From positions 92,400 through 156,399 of the forward strand of contig VTPC01000666.1 of assembly GCA_011009095.1 (NCBI GenBank): a stretch of 64,000 nucleotides of DNA, given 5' to 3'. Every line of letters starts with the position of its first letter. The first letter of the stretch is position 1. The stretch is from Ignelater luminosus. Lineage: Eukaryota; Arthropoda; Insecta; Coleoptera; Elateridae. The position numbers and the translations under genes are program-made. Of this stretch, positions 1 through 11,965 are shown in pieces. Below the pieces are notes generated by a model, which did not search any database, was not told where the DNA came from, and saw nothing but the letters and a program-made list of their open reading frames with translations.

Positions 1-976
1 TTTTTAATTTTGCATTGTAATAATAAAGTAATTTATATGCAAAGTTGTGCACTTCTTAGGGCAGATTTATCATTTTATTAGCACCCATTGTTCATAGATT
101 GCACTTACTCTATTTTACAGTATCATATTTCTAACTTTGCAATAGATTTAAATATTTCGATCAAAAAATGCAAAAAGAAAGTATATTATATGGAAAACGT
201 GTAGCACATATTCACTTTTTGCATCTTCTGATTCATTTATTGTAAGCAAAATGATTAATTAAAACAGATTCTACTTTATTTACATACTTTTATATACATC
301 ATTTTTCAATTGACACTAGTGAACATTTGTTGTTCTCTGTGTAGAGAACTACTGCTGCAATTTTTGTATAATTTACTACTTGCTGGTGTAATTTTCAAAT
401 TAAGAACAAAATGCTTATCCACTCTTTATTTTTAAATATGTTTAAACTTAGAAATTTTCAATACTGTGCTCATTCATATTATAATGTCTTAGATTTAGTT
501 AAAAATCATAGATTGATTAGGAAAGATTTCAGACATACCCATCAGTGGTAACTATTTCTTAAAGATATTACAAATCAGAAATGTTCCAGAGAGCATAGCT
601 ATTATACACTAAGTTTCAACAATTATTTGACCCTTTAAAAACTTAAAAAATTGAGTTTTAAAAAATTGGCAAAACAAATCAGTTTTGATTTTCAAGGGAA
701 ACTAATCTTGATAACAATCCTCTTAGAAATTCTAATTGCAATGAGGGGGAGGGGATATAAATCATTGAAGAAGACTTTGTAAGACTAGTTTATAATTAAA
801 TTGTAACATTTTGTATACAGTATGTTGAATTCTGCAACCTATGTATTTTAAAAATACCTACTCATCAAACTTGTGCATTGTATTTTTTTTTTCAGGTCTT
901 TATCATGTTTGCTGATTTAAGTTTGTAACTCAAATTTGCTCCTAATTTGAAAATAATCTCTATAGCTCTTCTTATA
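1..976. other. AT-rich intergenic DNA
   Basis: No open frame, RNA gene or repeat could be supported here. Confidence 0.6.
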
Positions 977-1577
977 CAGGGTGTTTCTGAATGGTACGAA
1001 ACAAATACAAAGGCATTATTATTTGACGAGAAATAAGAAGAAAATCTATATAAAATGTTTTATGAAAACATTTCCCTGTGGGACTGCGCCCCCTTAAATT
1101 CTTGCTTATTCAGGTGATTTTTTTAGGCCACTTTAGTCTCCAGAACTCTTGTCCACAAAAGTTATGATATCTAATGCAACCATTAGATGGCCTCTTTCAT
1201 TAGGAATAAATCTCGTCTTTCAGTTATTTTTGTGCAAACATGACAATTTTCTGGAAGAACTCAGAAAATTATTAGAGATTCAAGTACATTTTTGTATGAA
1301 ATATGAGAACAGCTTCCGCTCTCCAAACTGCTGTTTCTACAGATTAAATGCAAATAAAGGCCCTGATAAATAAATAGTGCATGCACATCAGATTTTGTTA
1401 CTACAGCACCAACTATTATGGAATTATTAAAACAAATCACCTTTCTTAGCAAAACTTTAAGGTGGTGTAGCTCTACAGGGAAATATTTTTGGAAAACATT
1501 TTATCAAGGTTTCCTTCTTATTTCTCATCATAGAATAATGCCTTTATATCTGTTCCATATAAATCAGAAACACCCTA
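977..1577. mobile_element. Tc1/mariner-type foldback MITE with about 120-bp inverted ends
   Basis: The left end CAGGGTGTTTCTGA and the inverted right end (...TCAGAAACACCCTA) continue as imperfect inverted arms of about 120 bp (977-1098 and about 1458-1577). Both ends are flanked by TA (975-976, 1578-1579), the duplication used by Tc1/mariner. No transposase is recognisable inside, so it is non-autonomous. Confidence 0.8.
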
Positions 1578-2690
1578 TATAGTACATTGTTTTACAATAG
1601 AGGCTTTCTTTTTACTGCCAGGGTTACTTCAAGCTGCTCCAGTATCAAATGTTTTGCGTTTCTTTTACTGGAGCTTCATGTTCCAAGTATCACAAATAGC
1701 ATTCATCTCTTGCCCTTCAAGCACTACCTATTGTATTAGAGCAGAAAGCCTATTTATTGTTTTCTGAAGTTAGATTTAGGAAATAATAAAAATAATGAAT
1801 ACAGATTATTGTATCTTAGCTTAGGATTACAAGAGTCATAATTTCTAAATCTATTTATTGTACTGGTTGTTGCCAAAAAAACTTTTAGATCATCAAAACA
1901 TACTAGAAATGAAGTTATGTTAATATTTGTAAACGAGATTAGCGCAAGCTACATGCTAGGCAGTGTTTCTTTTACAGTTCGGGACTTCAAGCCCCGTCAA
2001 ACACCCAAAAAAAAGTGACTAATGTAACTCCCCCTATCTAACTTGATAATGGTGCATCAGAGGAAGATGGAATAAATAACATGATTCAGGATGAAACTAG
2101 TGCGTCACATTGAAAAGATGATGCTGATTATTTGTAGGTGATGACACAGTAACACATATCGACTTAAAAATTGCGAATGCGTTAAACGCTATCTTGTCTG
2201 GAAAACTCTTTTTACTCTTACAACACTGGAGTCAGTACTTTCTCAGTTTCCCTATCTCATTTAAAGTTTTTAAGATTATATTCACCATAACATGACAAGG
2301 ATAAATGTTGCCGTGTATGGTAACTAGTCTTTTTCAAGCTCGATGCACTCATGCCATTTACCTTGTTTTTCTCTGATACTATTCCTAAGTTACAGGGGCA
2401 AGTTCTTTTTAGTTCTTATTCAACTGGATGGATTATAAAGATATTAACTGATACCTGTGTAGGAAAAAGAGCTCTCAGGCGAAATATCACTTGATGATTT
2501 CCACTCCTATTTAACGTTTTAAAGTTAACATGTTTTGTGGCGCCCCCTATGAACGAATCAACATCTTTTTTCAGTATGAAATATTTCCCACCTCATAATG
2601 TTGTTTATCCCACATCTGATATGCCATTCCCAAGTAAGATGAGGAGAGGCTACTTTATGGTATCATTTGTGGTATAAACTACTTTTATTT
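1578..2690. other. intergenic, possible coding relic
   Basis: The stretch 1980-2200 reads with stops and frame changes as an acidic protein relic (for example GASEEDGINNMIQDETSAS) that I cannot assign. The remainder shows nothing. Confidence 0.25.
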
Positions 2691-2698
2691 GTTACATC

Positions 2699-3135
2699 CA
2701 GTGATGGGTAAGATACAATAATATTTTATCTAGATACAGATACAGATAAACAAATGTTTATTGTATCTAGTAACAGATACAAGATAAATTGAATAAAATG
2801 TATCTAGTTACAGATAAATGAGAATGTTAAATGTATCTAGATACCATTTAAATTTAATCAAAAATTTAGTGAATAAAGTTAACTCTTACTAGATTTATTA
2901 ATGAACTCGTATATATAATGGACTTACACTGATGTAAATTTCAAAATTCATTGCCGTAAATTATCTTTACCTGAAAAGTGATAGCACAAGTAGCTTTAAA
3001 AATTAAACTGTTCACAAAATGCAAAATTTTCTCATTATCTAAGTAAAAATACATCTGTCATTAAAGATACAGCTGAAATGTATCTAGTTACAGATACAAG
3101 ATGTACTTATGGTATCTAGATAATACCCATCACTG
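2699..3135. mobile_element. hAT-type MITE with perfect 8-bp target duplication
   Basis: The termini are CAGTGATGGGTA and TACCCATCACTG. The flanking 8-mer GTTACATC is duplicated exactly (2691-2698 and 3136-3143). The interior is made of ATCTAGATAC/AGATACA-type repeats. Terminal CA..TG bases and the 8-bp duplication are hallmarks of the hAT superfamily. No coding capacity. Confidence 0.9.
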
Positions 3136-3334
3136 GTTACATCACTCTAGATAGAAATTTTGAAAATGTCTCAGATTTATACAGTGTAGTTCTATTTAAA
3201 TGGAATAACATAAATAAAATTGATAATAACAATTTTTCGGAAAATCTACCTTTTGAACCGGTTTTGGTGGTTTTTCGGCCATATTGGAGAAAGTGATGAC
3301 GTCATCAGCATCTTCCTTAAATGGAAACGTAGCA

Positions 3335-4530
3335 TTTCTCTTGTATTTTTCGGTGGTTTTAGAAGTTCTCTTTCTACTACTTTCATAGGTTACATAACAA
3401 AGACTGAAAAAGGCGCTCTAAATATTTAAGTTTAGGTCATTTAGATACTCTTTCAAAGTAACAATAAAAAGAAACTAAAAGTAATAGTGAGTTTATATTT
3501 AATGGTCTATGATTTAATAGGGTATTAGATCAGGGACTGAAAACGGATTAAACCAAAATTTTCTTAAGAACAAAAACTGCTATAAAAAAATTTTAATCAC
3601 CGATTAAAACCGGATTTTTACGTTTTGCGTCTTAATGAAAATGTAACACGACGCGACGGTTTGTATATCAAATGGTACCGCGTTTGTCGCACGGTATGCC
3701 GGTGTATACAGACTGAAAGGAGTACGGAGGGTAAGTACGGTCGACGAAAAGATACAACACATTAGTACATTCTGTTTTGAATTTTGAAACTATTCTTCTG
3801 TGTAATATTGCAATAACGGTATTAACCGGTTTTTAAAGCCGAAATGTTGATAAATTAATGGGAACGAAAAAAACCGTAATGGAAATATTTTGTTGATCAT
3901 GATTCATGGACAACCTTGCAATGTCATAACAGGTAGATGAATTCTTGTTCAGCGTTATACTACTTCTGGAATTATACAAAAATAGGTCAAATTTCGTCAA
4001 GAATTCAATTGTAAATAATTAATTTCTTTAATATTTCGCGATTTGTTGGTGAAGATCTTGCCGTGTAGATATCCCTACAAAAGGAATACCAGAAACGTTA
4101 AACCTTGTGATTTAAGTCCCAAATGAAGTGGATGTAGATCTATCCGTCGGCAACGCATAGTATCAGCAAGACGGTGCTTCACCGAATTATACTGCTCCAA
4201 TTTGGAGGTTTAAACGACATGTTCCTAAAATAGATGGATCGAGAGTCACGGAACCATCGAATGGCTAGCGCGATTGCCATGATCAACATTTTGATCATTT
4301 AGTCTAATACTTTGTAAAATCATACACTATTGAAGTCTGATTCACTATTATCATCTATTAGTTACTTCCAGTTTTTTTTTATTACTTTGAAACAGTACGT
4401 ACTTAAATGACCTAAACGTAAACATTTAGAGCGCTTTTCCTGGTTTTTTTTTGTTGTATATAACCTATGACAAGTATTATATTACTAAAAGAAAACTTCT
4501 AGGACTATTGAAAAATACCATTTCATTGTA
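3335..4530. repeat. large inverted-repeat element, arms about 200 bp
   Basis: The left arm (about 3335-3535, with TCATAGGTTACATA, GCGCTCTAAATATTTA and TTTAGGTCATTTA) recurs inverted at about 4310-4530. The interior holds a mariner transposase fragment (4161-4268). A diverged copy of one arm occurs at 13570-14060, so this is a repeat family. No target duplication was found. Confidence 0.6.
4161..4268 (+). pseudogene. mariner-type transposase fragment (QQDGA region)
   Basis: The translation starts YQQDGASPNYTAPIWRF, matching the second-Asp region (QQDGAPPH...) of insect mariner-like transposases. It runs to a TAG. It is probably the same dead gene as the C-terminal piece at 4695-4778, split by the inverted repeat arm between them. 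Confidence 0.5.
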
Positions 4531-4694
4531 ATGATTTATTGATAATTTATTTGTATTATACCCTTAATAGAATATTGCTTCGATAGCAAAATTACACAAT
4601 TCACTGTTTAATTCCGTTTTTAAACTTTCTTTTGTCCGGTACTGTATCTCTTGTTTTACTGGATTTAGCTTTCTAATAATACTTAATAATTTTT

Positions 4695-4778
4695 GAACGT
4701 GTGCGAGAATTCATGAGAAGACGCCTCGGAGCGTGCATCGCAGCTGGAGGTGGACATTTTGAACAGTTGTTGATTTGA
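4695..4778 (+). pseudogene. mariner-type transposase C-terminus
   Basis: The reading ERVREFMRRRLGACIAAGGG followed by HFEQLL and a stop matches the typical C-terminus of insect mariner-like transposases (..C..A.GGHFEHL). The element's right end GAAACACCCTG with TA is 236 bp downstream. Confidence 0.65.
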
Positions 4779-5014
4779 TGTTTATTGTTAATTATTCATT
4801 TGAAAAGATAAAATCGTATTTTTAAGTGTTAAATTGCTTATATCTCGTAATCGAAGAGGTTGCGGACTATGTTTATAGGAATTATTTTTCTTATTTTGTA
4901 TATCTATATCTTTCAGGAGGCGTTTTTGGACATTTGTTTGTATGAACATTTTGTCTTGAAATAAGCCAAGGAATTGCCACTTCAAATATCTCATAATCTT
5001 TTAGAAACACCCTG
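4779..5014 (+). mobile_element. right end of a mariner-like element
   Basis: The sequence after the transposase stop runs to the terminal GAAACACCCTG at 5004-5014, followed by TA. This is the same terminal signature as the element at 977. The left end was not found, so the copy is truncated or interrupted. Confidence 0.55.
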
Positions 5015-5622
5015 TATAATATTTGAGAGATAATAAAGTACCTTCCTTATATATCAAATCTATCTGAATAGTCAGAAAATGTATACTAGATTCCTTCGTT
5101 AATGTAATGCATAACTTTGATATTCTTCATAAACGGCGACAGTAGCTACTTCTACTGCTAAAAAGAACATTTATAGAATAATAGTGACTTCTACGGTTAC
5201 TGTTCAGATAGATTTAATAGAGCATAAGATGAACACTAGAGTTACTGTAATAATATTATATTTCAAGCTAGCTAAGAATATATGTGATATGTGTAATAAT
5301 AGCGTTGATTGAAGTGAACTGTCCAAAAAACAGTTAATGTTAGAATTCATCTGTCAGAAAAATTATTAAACGTGCAATATGGTAGGTATTATATATTTGT
5401 TATTTAACTTTTAAAATATATTATAAAATATTAGTAGCTTAATATAAAAAAAATTTGGATATAATAAAAGAGCGTATATCATCTATTATTTCTAAGATAG
5501 TTAAAAGTTATTGATGCTGATATAGTACAAAATTATTGGAAGTTCTTTGAGGTAAAAACATGTTATACTTGAACACTTGCTACCAACATACAGAGAATAA
5601 TACAATAAAACAGGTGTATGTA
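5015..5622. other. AT-rich intergenic DNA
   Basis: No gene or repeat with clear limits is seen. Confidence 0.5.
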
Positions 5623-6440
5623 AAGTGTGGTCCAATTTCGATGGGATTAAATGGGTAACTTTCTTATTAGCACAGACAAATGAAAACCACTTAGGTACTC
5701 GTGACCTCGTCTTTCATGCTTATCCCATTACCGTTGCCACAAATAAGCTGCCGTCTTTTATCTTTTCCCTAGAGAAAAAAAGTGAAAAGTGGCCGATTTC
5801 TCCAATTTGCTGTAACTCCTTTATTCTCGAAGCTAGAACAAAATCATTTTAGTATTGTTGAGACATTTTTTAACGAAGAATTCAATGCCGTCAGTCGTTC
5901 TTTTCTAGCCCTTTCCATAACTGTGCTGTAACTTAAAATTGAATTTTTTAAATGGAAAGTATAGTTGTAGACGAATATTAATAAATTTAATTTTTCAAAC
6001 ATCCCAGCAAAAAGAAATCCAATGGATTTACGTCGGGTGAACGTGCTGGCATTCTGCATCCCCGGCCAGTTATTATATATTTTTTAAATCTATGACCAAC
6101 TATACTTTCCATTTAAAAAATTCAACTTTAAGTTACAGCGCAATTATGGAAAGGGTTAGAAAAAAACGACTGACGGTATTGAATTCTACGTTAAAAAGTA
6201 TCTCAACAATGCTAAAATGATTTTGTTCTAGCTTCGAGAATAAAGGAGTTACAGCAAATTGTAGGAATCGGCCATTTTTCACTTTTTCTCTCTAGGGGAA
6301 AAACAAAAGACGGCAGCTTATTTCTGGTAACGGTAATGGAATAAGCATGAATAAAGAGGTCACGAGTACCTAAGCCGTTTTTATTTATCTGCGCTAATAA
6401 GAAAGTTATCCATTAATCCCATCGAAATTGGACCACACTG
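5623..6440. mobile_element. foldback mariner-type element with 345-bp arms
   Basis: The left arm 5623-5967 and right arm 6097-6440 are inverted copies at high identity (start AGTGTGGTCCAATTTCGATG). TA flanks both ends (5621-5622, 6441-6442). The 129-bp loop contains, on the minus strand, the transposase motif PARSPDVNPLDFFLLGCLKN. The whole could fold into a near-perfect hairpin. Confidence 0.85.
5988..6062 (-). pseudogene. transposase relic in foldback loop
   Basis: The minus strand reads CRMPARSPDVNPLDFFLLGC then LKN and a stop. This matches the PPRSPDLTPLDFFLWGYLK block, which contains the third catalytic acidic residue of mariner-like transposases. Only this block survives. Confidence 0.7.
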
Positions 6441-6529
6441 TACAATTTCACAAGCATATATGTTATTGAGTAGTGAGATTTGAGCTCCACCAAGTAAAAT
6501 TAGAAACGCTATAATTAAGGCTGAATATA

Positions 6530-7665
6530 CCGAGTGTCCTTTTTTTAAATGTATCGCAAACAAATGATAAAAAAAAACATGTCAATTTACCTATATATGA
6601 AAGGAGACACCAAGGTACAGAGATTCGACAATAAATGTTGCTGTGTTTGCTACAGTTCACCTAACTCCAAAATCTTAGATGGCAATCTACTTGTGAAACA
6701 TCACTGTAAAGAGAATCACAATTGCAATCTTTTGTAGAAGATTAAACTCAAATCGACCTACTTGGTCCAAAGCTCGAGCACAAAACAATTCCTTTTATTA
6801 ATGGATATAAATCGCGTTACCCAAGTAGATGAACGTATTTTAGTGGTCTTATTTTGAATACAAGACGGATGAAAAAGACATCTTTAATAGAGTAATGTGA
6901 ATTGAATTCTCATAAGAAATTAAAAACCGGTCAAAGCTATAGCGAAGGAACAACGGAAACGTGCAATTTTTACCTAACCTAACAACTCAATTCACATTAT
7001 TCGAAGCAAAGTGTGTAATGACATGTATTCTATATCCAAGATATTCATTAAAACCATTGAATTGATCAATTTACTGCAACAAAGATAGTTCATACATTAA
7101 GTAAATAATCACAAATCGATCGTTTTAGCATGTATTTGTGATGAAAGATAGGTGCATCTTTCAATATTTGCATTAGACAAATCGAGTATTGCTACACTAG
7201 TACTGTGTTCATAAAAATGCTTTAATTTTTTTTGGTTCTACTGCTTACTTTATAGTGGCAGTTCGATTTACATTATTCAATTAGAATTCATAACGTTCAT
7301 CTATTTTGCATCCTTAACAGGCATTGAAACAATTGAAATGCGTTCATTTACTCTGATAACATTATTTCTATTACTAAAACGAGATATTTTGTGTTATAAC
7401 ACTGGATTAAGTAAGTCGACTTGAATATAATTTTTATAAAAAGATTGTATTTGCGATTCTCTTTACAATGGCATATTCCAAGTGAAGTGTGCCGTGTGCT
7501 ATTTAAGATTTTGCGGTTAGGTAAATGGAAACGGACGCAGCAACATCTATTATCAAGTTAACTCTGTATCTTAGTTATTATAGATTGACGTGTTTTTTGT
7601 TGTACATATATTTTCATTTGTTTGAGAGATATAAAAAGTGGAAAGTTTTTGAAAAACATACCCGG
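6530..7665. mobile_element. TIR element with about 400-bp imperfect inverted arms
   Basis: The ends CCGAGTGTCC and (inverted) CCGGGTATG are flanked by TA (6528-6529 and 7666-7667). Arms of about 400 bp (6530-6930 and 7250-7665) align imperfectly along their length, for example around the blocks AAAGAGAATC and ATTTACCTA. No transposase was found inside. Confidence 0.75.
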
Positions 7666-7667
7666 TA

Positions 7668-8702
7668 TACAGGAAAGATTGGGTCATCTTCGCCCCATTC
7701 ATGATGCTTTGTGGTGTATTAATCAACGATATACTAAATAGCTTTTATTTCCTTCCGTGGAGAGAGGGGATAGGTTATGTTTTTCCTTTCATGAGCTCTC
7801 CAGGAGTGAAAAATTCGTTATCTCAAAAAAAAGTCATCAAACTATTTTCCAGTAAAAGCCGGTAGATCTCTCAAATTCTTAATTTGGAAAAGACATTTGG
7901 TACATATGGTCTTCATGTAAAGTGTCATTCGCGAATTCTGCCTGCTTGCCTAAGAAGGAAGCACTGCTTATGCTTATTACGTAAATAACTAAATTTTAAA
8001 TGACGTTTATATAAAATTTCTATCAAAAGTTTTTATTAAAATAATTTTTTGCATATGTAGATATTTCTACGATACTTATTACGTTTTATTTTCTTTGCTG
8101 TTACTGTATGTTTAATTGTAGTTTATTTATCATTACTCATTGTGCTATCTATTATCAAAGAGAATCTCAAGCAGTTAATTCTGTGGCATTCAAAACGTTT
8201 CTTCCTCCTGTTTTAGATTTTAGCTGCATAGAAAGAATATCATTTCATTTGTTTCTTGTCAAGTTCTATCACGCAAATAAGAAATCTAATCGTTTAACAC
8301 TTCGTTTCCAACGTACGTTTTGTTCAATAATATAATATATATATCTAGTGTCGGTACTACTTCCCGACAGTAGGTGTATAAATACGTTGGTCGATCGTTT
8401 CGTTTTCAATGGTTTTCAACTAAACTAAATGCTGAAGTTGAATTACATGAATCGCTATCGCGAAATCTTGTTATATTGTATTCTGCAAAGGCCGAATAAT
8501 ATTGTTTCTACCAAACTCACTCGTTTCCGCTTGCTTCTATCGATCACCTTTAGTGTTACTAGTGTGATATCTTGATTATTTCTCTGCGTTCAACGTTAAT
8601 AAGATAAAAGTTTGTAATTTATATCGTTGATTGGAGCTATGTTGTAACAGCGCAATCTGAACTGCATGCTAGATCTTCGTGTTTCCAGGAAATTTTGAAA
8701 TT
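7668..8702. other. intergenic; isolated TATA-like promoter signature
   Basis: A TATAAATA box at 8380-8387 lies in a locally CG-dinucleotide-richer stretch (8340-8620), but no exon or open frame downstream could be recognised. The rest shows nothing. Confidence 0.3.
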
Positions 8703-9850
8703 ATAATAATAATAATAATAATAACATATGTTTATTTAGTCTAAAATACAAACGGCATAAGCCCTTTATAATGTACTTGGAACATACACATACATACGTA
8801 TAATCTTTTGAGTGTAAATAAATATGTAATGATAAAAATAAGAATATAATATTTATGCTCTAGATCTAGAATGTACCTACTATCAGAGATACAATTTTTA
8901 ACAATTTTTAGAAGTTTAAAAATAAATATCATAATTCACAAATAATTTATTTGCTCTAATTAAAGCCACATTAAAAGGAGCAATAACTTCAAGTTGGTAC
9001 TAAGAACAAGAGGTTTCTATGAATTTGTCCTAGTCGCATATTTGGTACCTCTAACAATCTCCAATAACTGACGAGCATCAATGTGATTTAGTTAATAATC
9101 TGTAGATAAACAAACCCATAGTTATCTCTCTTCTTTTTTCTAATGTTATTACACTACGGTTATGACTTTCACCAATCAGCTTCAGTTGGTCCAAATAAGA
9201 AATTTAACAGATTATTTTGGGTAGATTCCAGTGATTCTTTTATAAAGCCATCTTGTAAACACTTTCTGAACCCTTTCTACTTTGCTATTGTTGTATAAGA
9301 GGTAGGACACCAAATCATTACCACATATTCAAGCGATGATCTTACATTGTAGACAAGATTGCACAAAAGTTTACTATCCGTAAAATTGGTGTGTATTTCT
9401 TATGAGAAAATAAAGATTCTTGTAGCTTTTTGCAACTATTTCGTTTATATGTATTTCAAATGTGAATTTACTAGTGAATATTACTCCTAGATCCCTTATT
9501 TGATTTTTTTGTACAATTGGTACATTTTTGATCGAAAAGTTGTATTGGTCCATTGTTTTTGCTGTACTGTAGTTTACTGTTAAACATTTATTTACGTTTA
9601 ATTCGAGATCGTTGTTTTGGAATCATCTCACGTCACTGCTGATATCTTCCTGTCATTTTACATAGTCCATTACATTAATTCACAGCCACAAATATTTTAA
9701 AATCATCAGCGTAAGCCAAACACTGCGATTTAATCACTACGCTCTGTAAGTTATTAATGAATATGTTGAAGAGAAGTGGTCCTAGATATGAACCTTATGG
9801 TACTTCCGAATGTCTCAAATTCACCTGTCGTGACGAGGATCTTTACAGTA
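8703..9850 (-). pseudogene. jockey-like LINE, 3' part of reverse transcriptase
   Basis: On the minus strand the decayed translation includes SYLGPLLFNIFINDLQS, then the catalytic LAYADDFKIF (around 9700-9720) and LELNVNKCLTVNYS, typical of jockey/CR1-group reverse transcriptases. Stops and frame changes make it dead. The 3' end is marked by an (AAT)n tract at 8703-8725 on the plus strand, as expected for a LINE tail. The 5' part is missing. Confidence 0.8.
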
Positions 9851-10318
9851 AAGTAGAAGAAAACAAATGTGTATTCTTTTCCTCGTTTTCTTCTTAACTT
9901 TAAGATTTCATTTACCACTTTATATTGAATACTTCTATTATATAATACACTGTATTTACTTTCTTACTTGTGCTTTTAAAATAACTGTATGGTAAGTAGT
10001 GACTAGGTAGATGATTTAATTAATCAACAAAAAGACGTACGTGAAACATTTTAAGATATGTTAAAAACAAAATAATACAAAGAAATAAAAGAATGCGATA
10101 GATGATACCCCTCTCTTCCCAAATAGTTGTCACATTTAGAAAAAATGAAAAAATCCGAGTGTAAATAGAAATCACATTTATTCAACACACAAATTAATCT
10201 AAACATTTAAATTAAATTAAACAGTCTCCTTGATGCTAAGGCATCGTTTGGCTGTTTGAAAGCTCCAGGACTACATTTAATACTGCTTGGCAAGAGGTTT
10301 TCACGTTTTAGTTTTTCT

Positions 10319-11165
10319 TTATTCATATATGAAATATTTTGCAAACGTTACCTCCTGCCGACATATTGTACTTTCCATGCACGTTTGCAGTGTTAGAGAA
10401 ATATTCTCCAACTTTTCCATTTTCATTTTGTTGAAGGCCTCTGTGACAATTAATTCATCTACGTCTTTGGTGGACATTTGATGTTGTAAAGATTGAGTAG
10501 CATTAACAAATCCTAGATTCAGCACATTTCAGTCATCCTTAACGTGGACACACTGTAGATATAATCAAAAGCATTCTGAGAAGAAAGGGCATAGACCATT
10601 ATTCATTTTTCCATTCATTGTGACATTTTTTATTATAAAGTTGCAATTCTTAATATGTAGAGGGATTTTATTATTTCGAATTCTGTTTTACTTTCAAGCA
10701 ATGCCTAGTATCCCTTCAACCTCAAATTTCTGCTTATTTTTTGAATCCCATTTGATCTTGTCACCACCATCTTAGACATTACCTTCGTTATACTTCGCTT
10801 ACTGTTACATTCCCTATGGGGTTCTTTCTCATCCAATGCCACATAGTAAGACCGAGAAGTCTTCGTAATATAGAACCATTTTTCATCAATATGAACTCGG
10901 TCAGAAAGGATGCCGTCAGGTTTCAAATGATTAAGAGAAAACCGAAATCTTTCCAGTTTCTTGCGATCAGTTAAAGCAGGTCTTATTGTTGAAAAGATGC
11001 GTTGCAATGATCTCCCTTCTTGCAGAATTCTGTGGAATGTACTTTTAGATATTATTTATTAGATATATACTTCTAATTGTAGTACCTCTTTGATTTTATG
11101 GAATATCTTAATTTTTCGAAATTGCTTGAATAATCCTTCTTTTTTCTTCCACATTTGTCTCTTAT
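10319..11165 (-). pseudogene. plant-type mariner transposase, broken
   Basis: Recognisable blocks in order are: HTH region with RRIIQAISK and ISKSTFHRILQEG; the first catalytic Asp in VHIDEKWFYITKTSRSYYVA; and the C-terminal NLGFVNATQSLQHQ and LENISLTLQTCMES. These match transposases of the DD39D group (plant MLE-like). The centre (10530-10700) is eroded by frameshifts and stops, and the second and third catalytic residues cannot be placed. Non-functional. Confidence 0.75.
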
Positions 11166-11236
11166 TAAGGACTAAAGTTGAAACATAAGCTGCCAAATAT
11201 TATTCGTTTCACATTTTTTATTACCCGCACTATTGG

Positions 11237-11511
11237 CATATTAAGACCCCTGATTAAGACTTGAAAATTTGGTTATGTATTATTGAAAGTTTGTATAATA
11301 CGAATTTCGGAACACCGGAAATTTACGCCCCTCCCTATGGCCAAGGGTGCCCATTCATTTGCAAAATTTCATCCTTCAGATTGCCGTAAATCCGTATTAG
11401 CCTGAATGGACACTCTTGGCCATAGGGAGAGGTGTACCTTTCTGGCGTTCCAAAATTTGCATTATACAAACTTTCAATAACACTCAACCAAGTTTTCAAG
11501 TCTTAATATGC
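11237..11511. repeat. nested foldback repeat, arms about 115 bp
   Basis: The arms (11237-11370 and 11396-11511) share, in inverted order, GCATATTAAGAC, ATTGAAAGTTTGTATAAT and CTCCCTATGGCCAAG. The left arm has about 13 extra bases. It lies inside the DD39D-type element. Confidence 0.75.
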
Positions 11512-11689
11512 ATTTTAGGCATATTTTTATAATTTTTTAAAAATCCGGAGAAAATTGTGAAAAAGCGAACTTTTTCATATGAAATGTTAATTAAAGGAAC
11601 AAAGACCACCCTGGTCTTTCTGGCATTTCGATTTTAGGAATTAGGATAAAAAGATTGATAAAATGACGCAAATTTCAAGTGGTTAGGAT

Positions 11690-11965
11690 TGGGTACGATA
11701 CGTGACATTTTCCGTTTACGGTTTTTCGTGTTTTACATGAAACCGCCCATGTCTAGTGTTCTGGAGTTTTCACCAAAGTACTTGTATTTCGTCACTTTAC
11801 AAAAATTTTTAACGCCAGATAGTTAGGATTTGTGGAAAACTAGACTTTTTCATAATTTCCACTACGAGCGCATGCCCACACCTAGCTTGTTGAAATTCTC
11901 ACCGGAGTACCTAGATACCTTTCTGCGTGGATGTGTAATAACGCCAGAAAGTTAGGATTCAGGTC
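11690..11965. repeat. two diverged tandem copies of a roughly 130-bp unit
   Basis: The blocks GTACTTG/GTACCTAG, TTTTTAACGCCAGATAGTTAGG and TAATAACGCCAGAAAGTTAGG recur about 130 bp apart. A third, weaker trace precedes them near 11610-11640. Confidence 0.5.

Noticed and set aside
8340-8620. TATAAATA box as the promoter of a gene
   Set aside because: No downstream exon or coding sequence could be linked to it.
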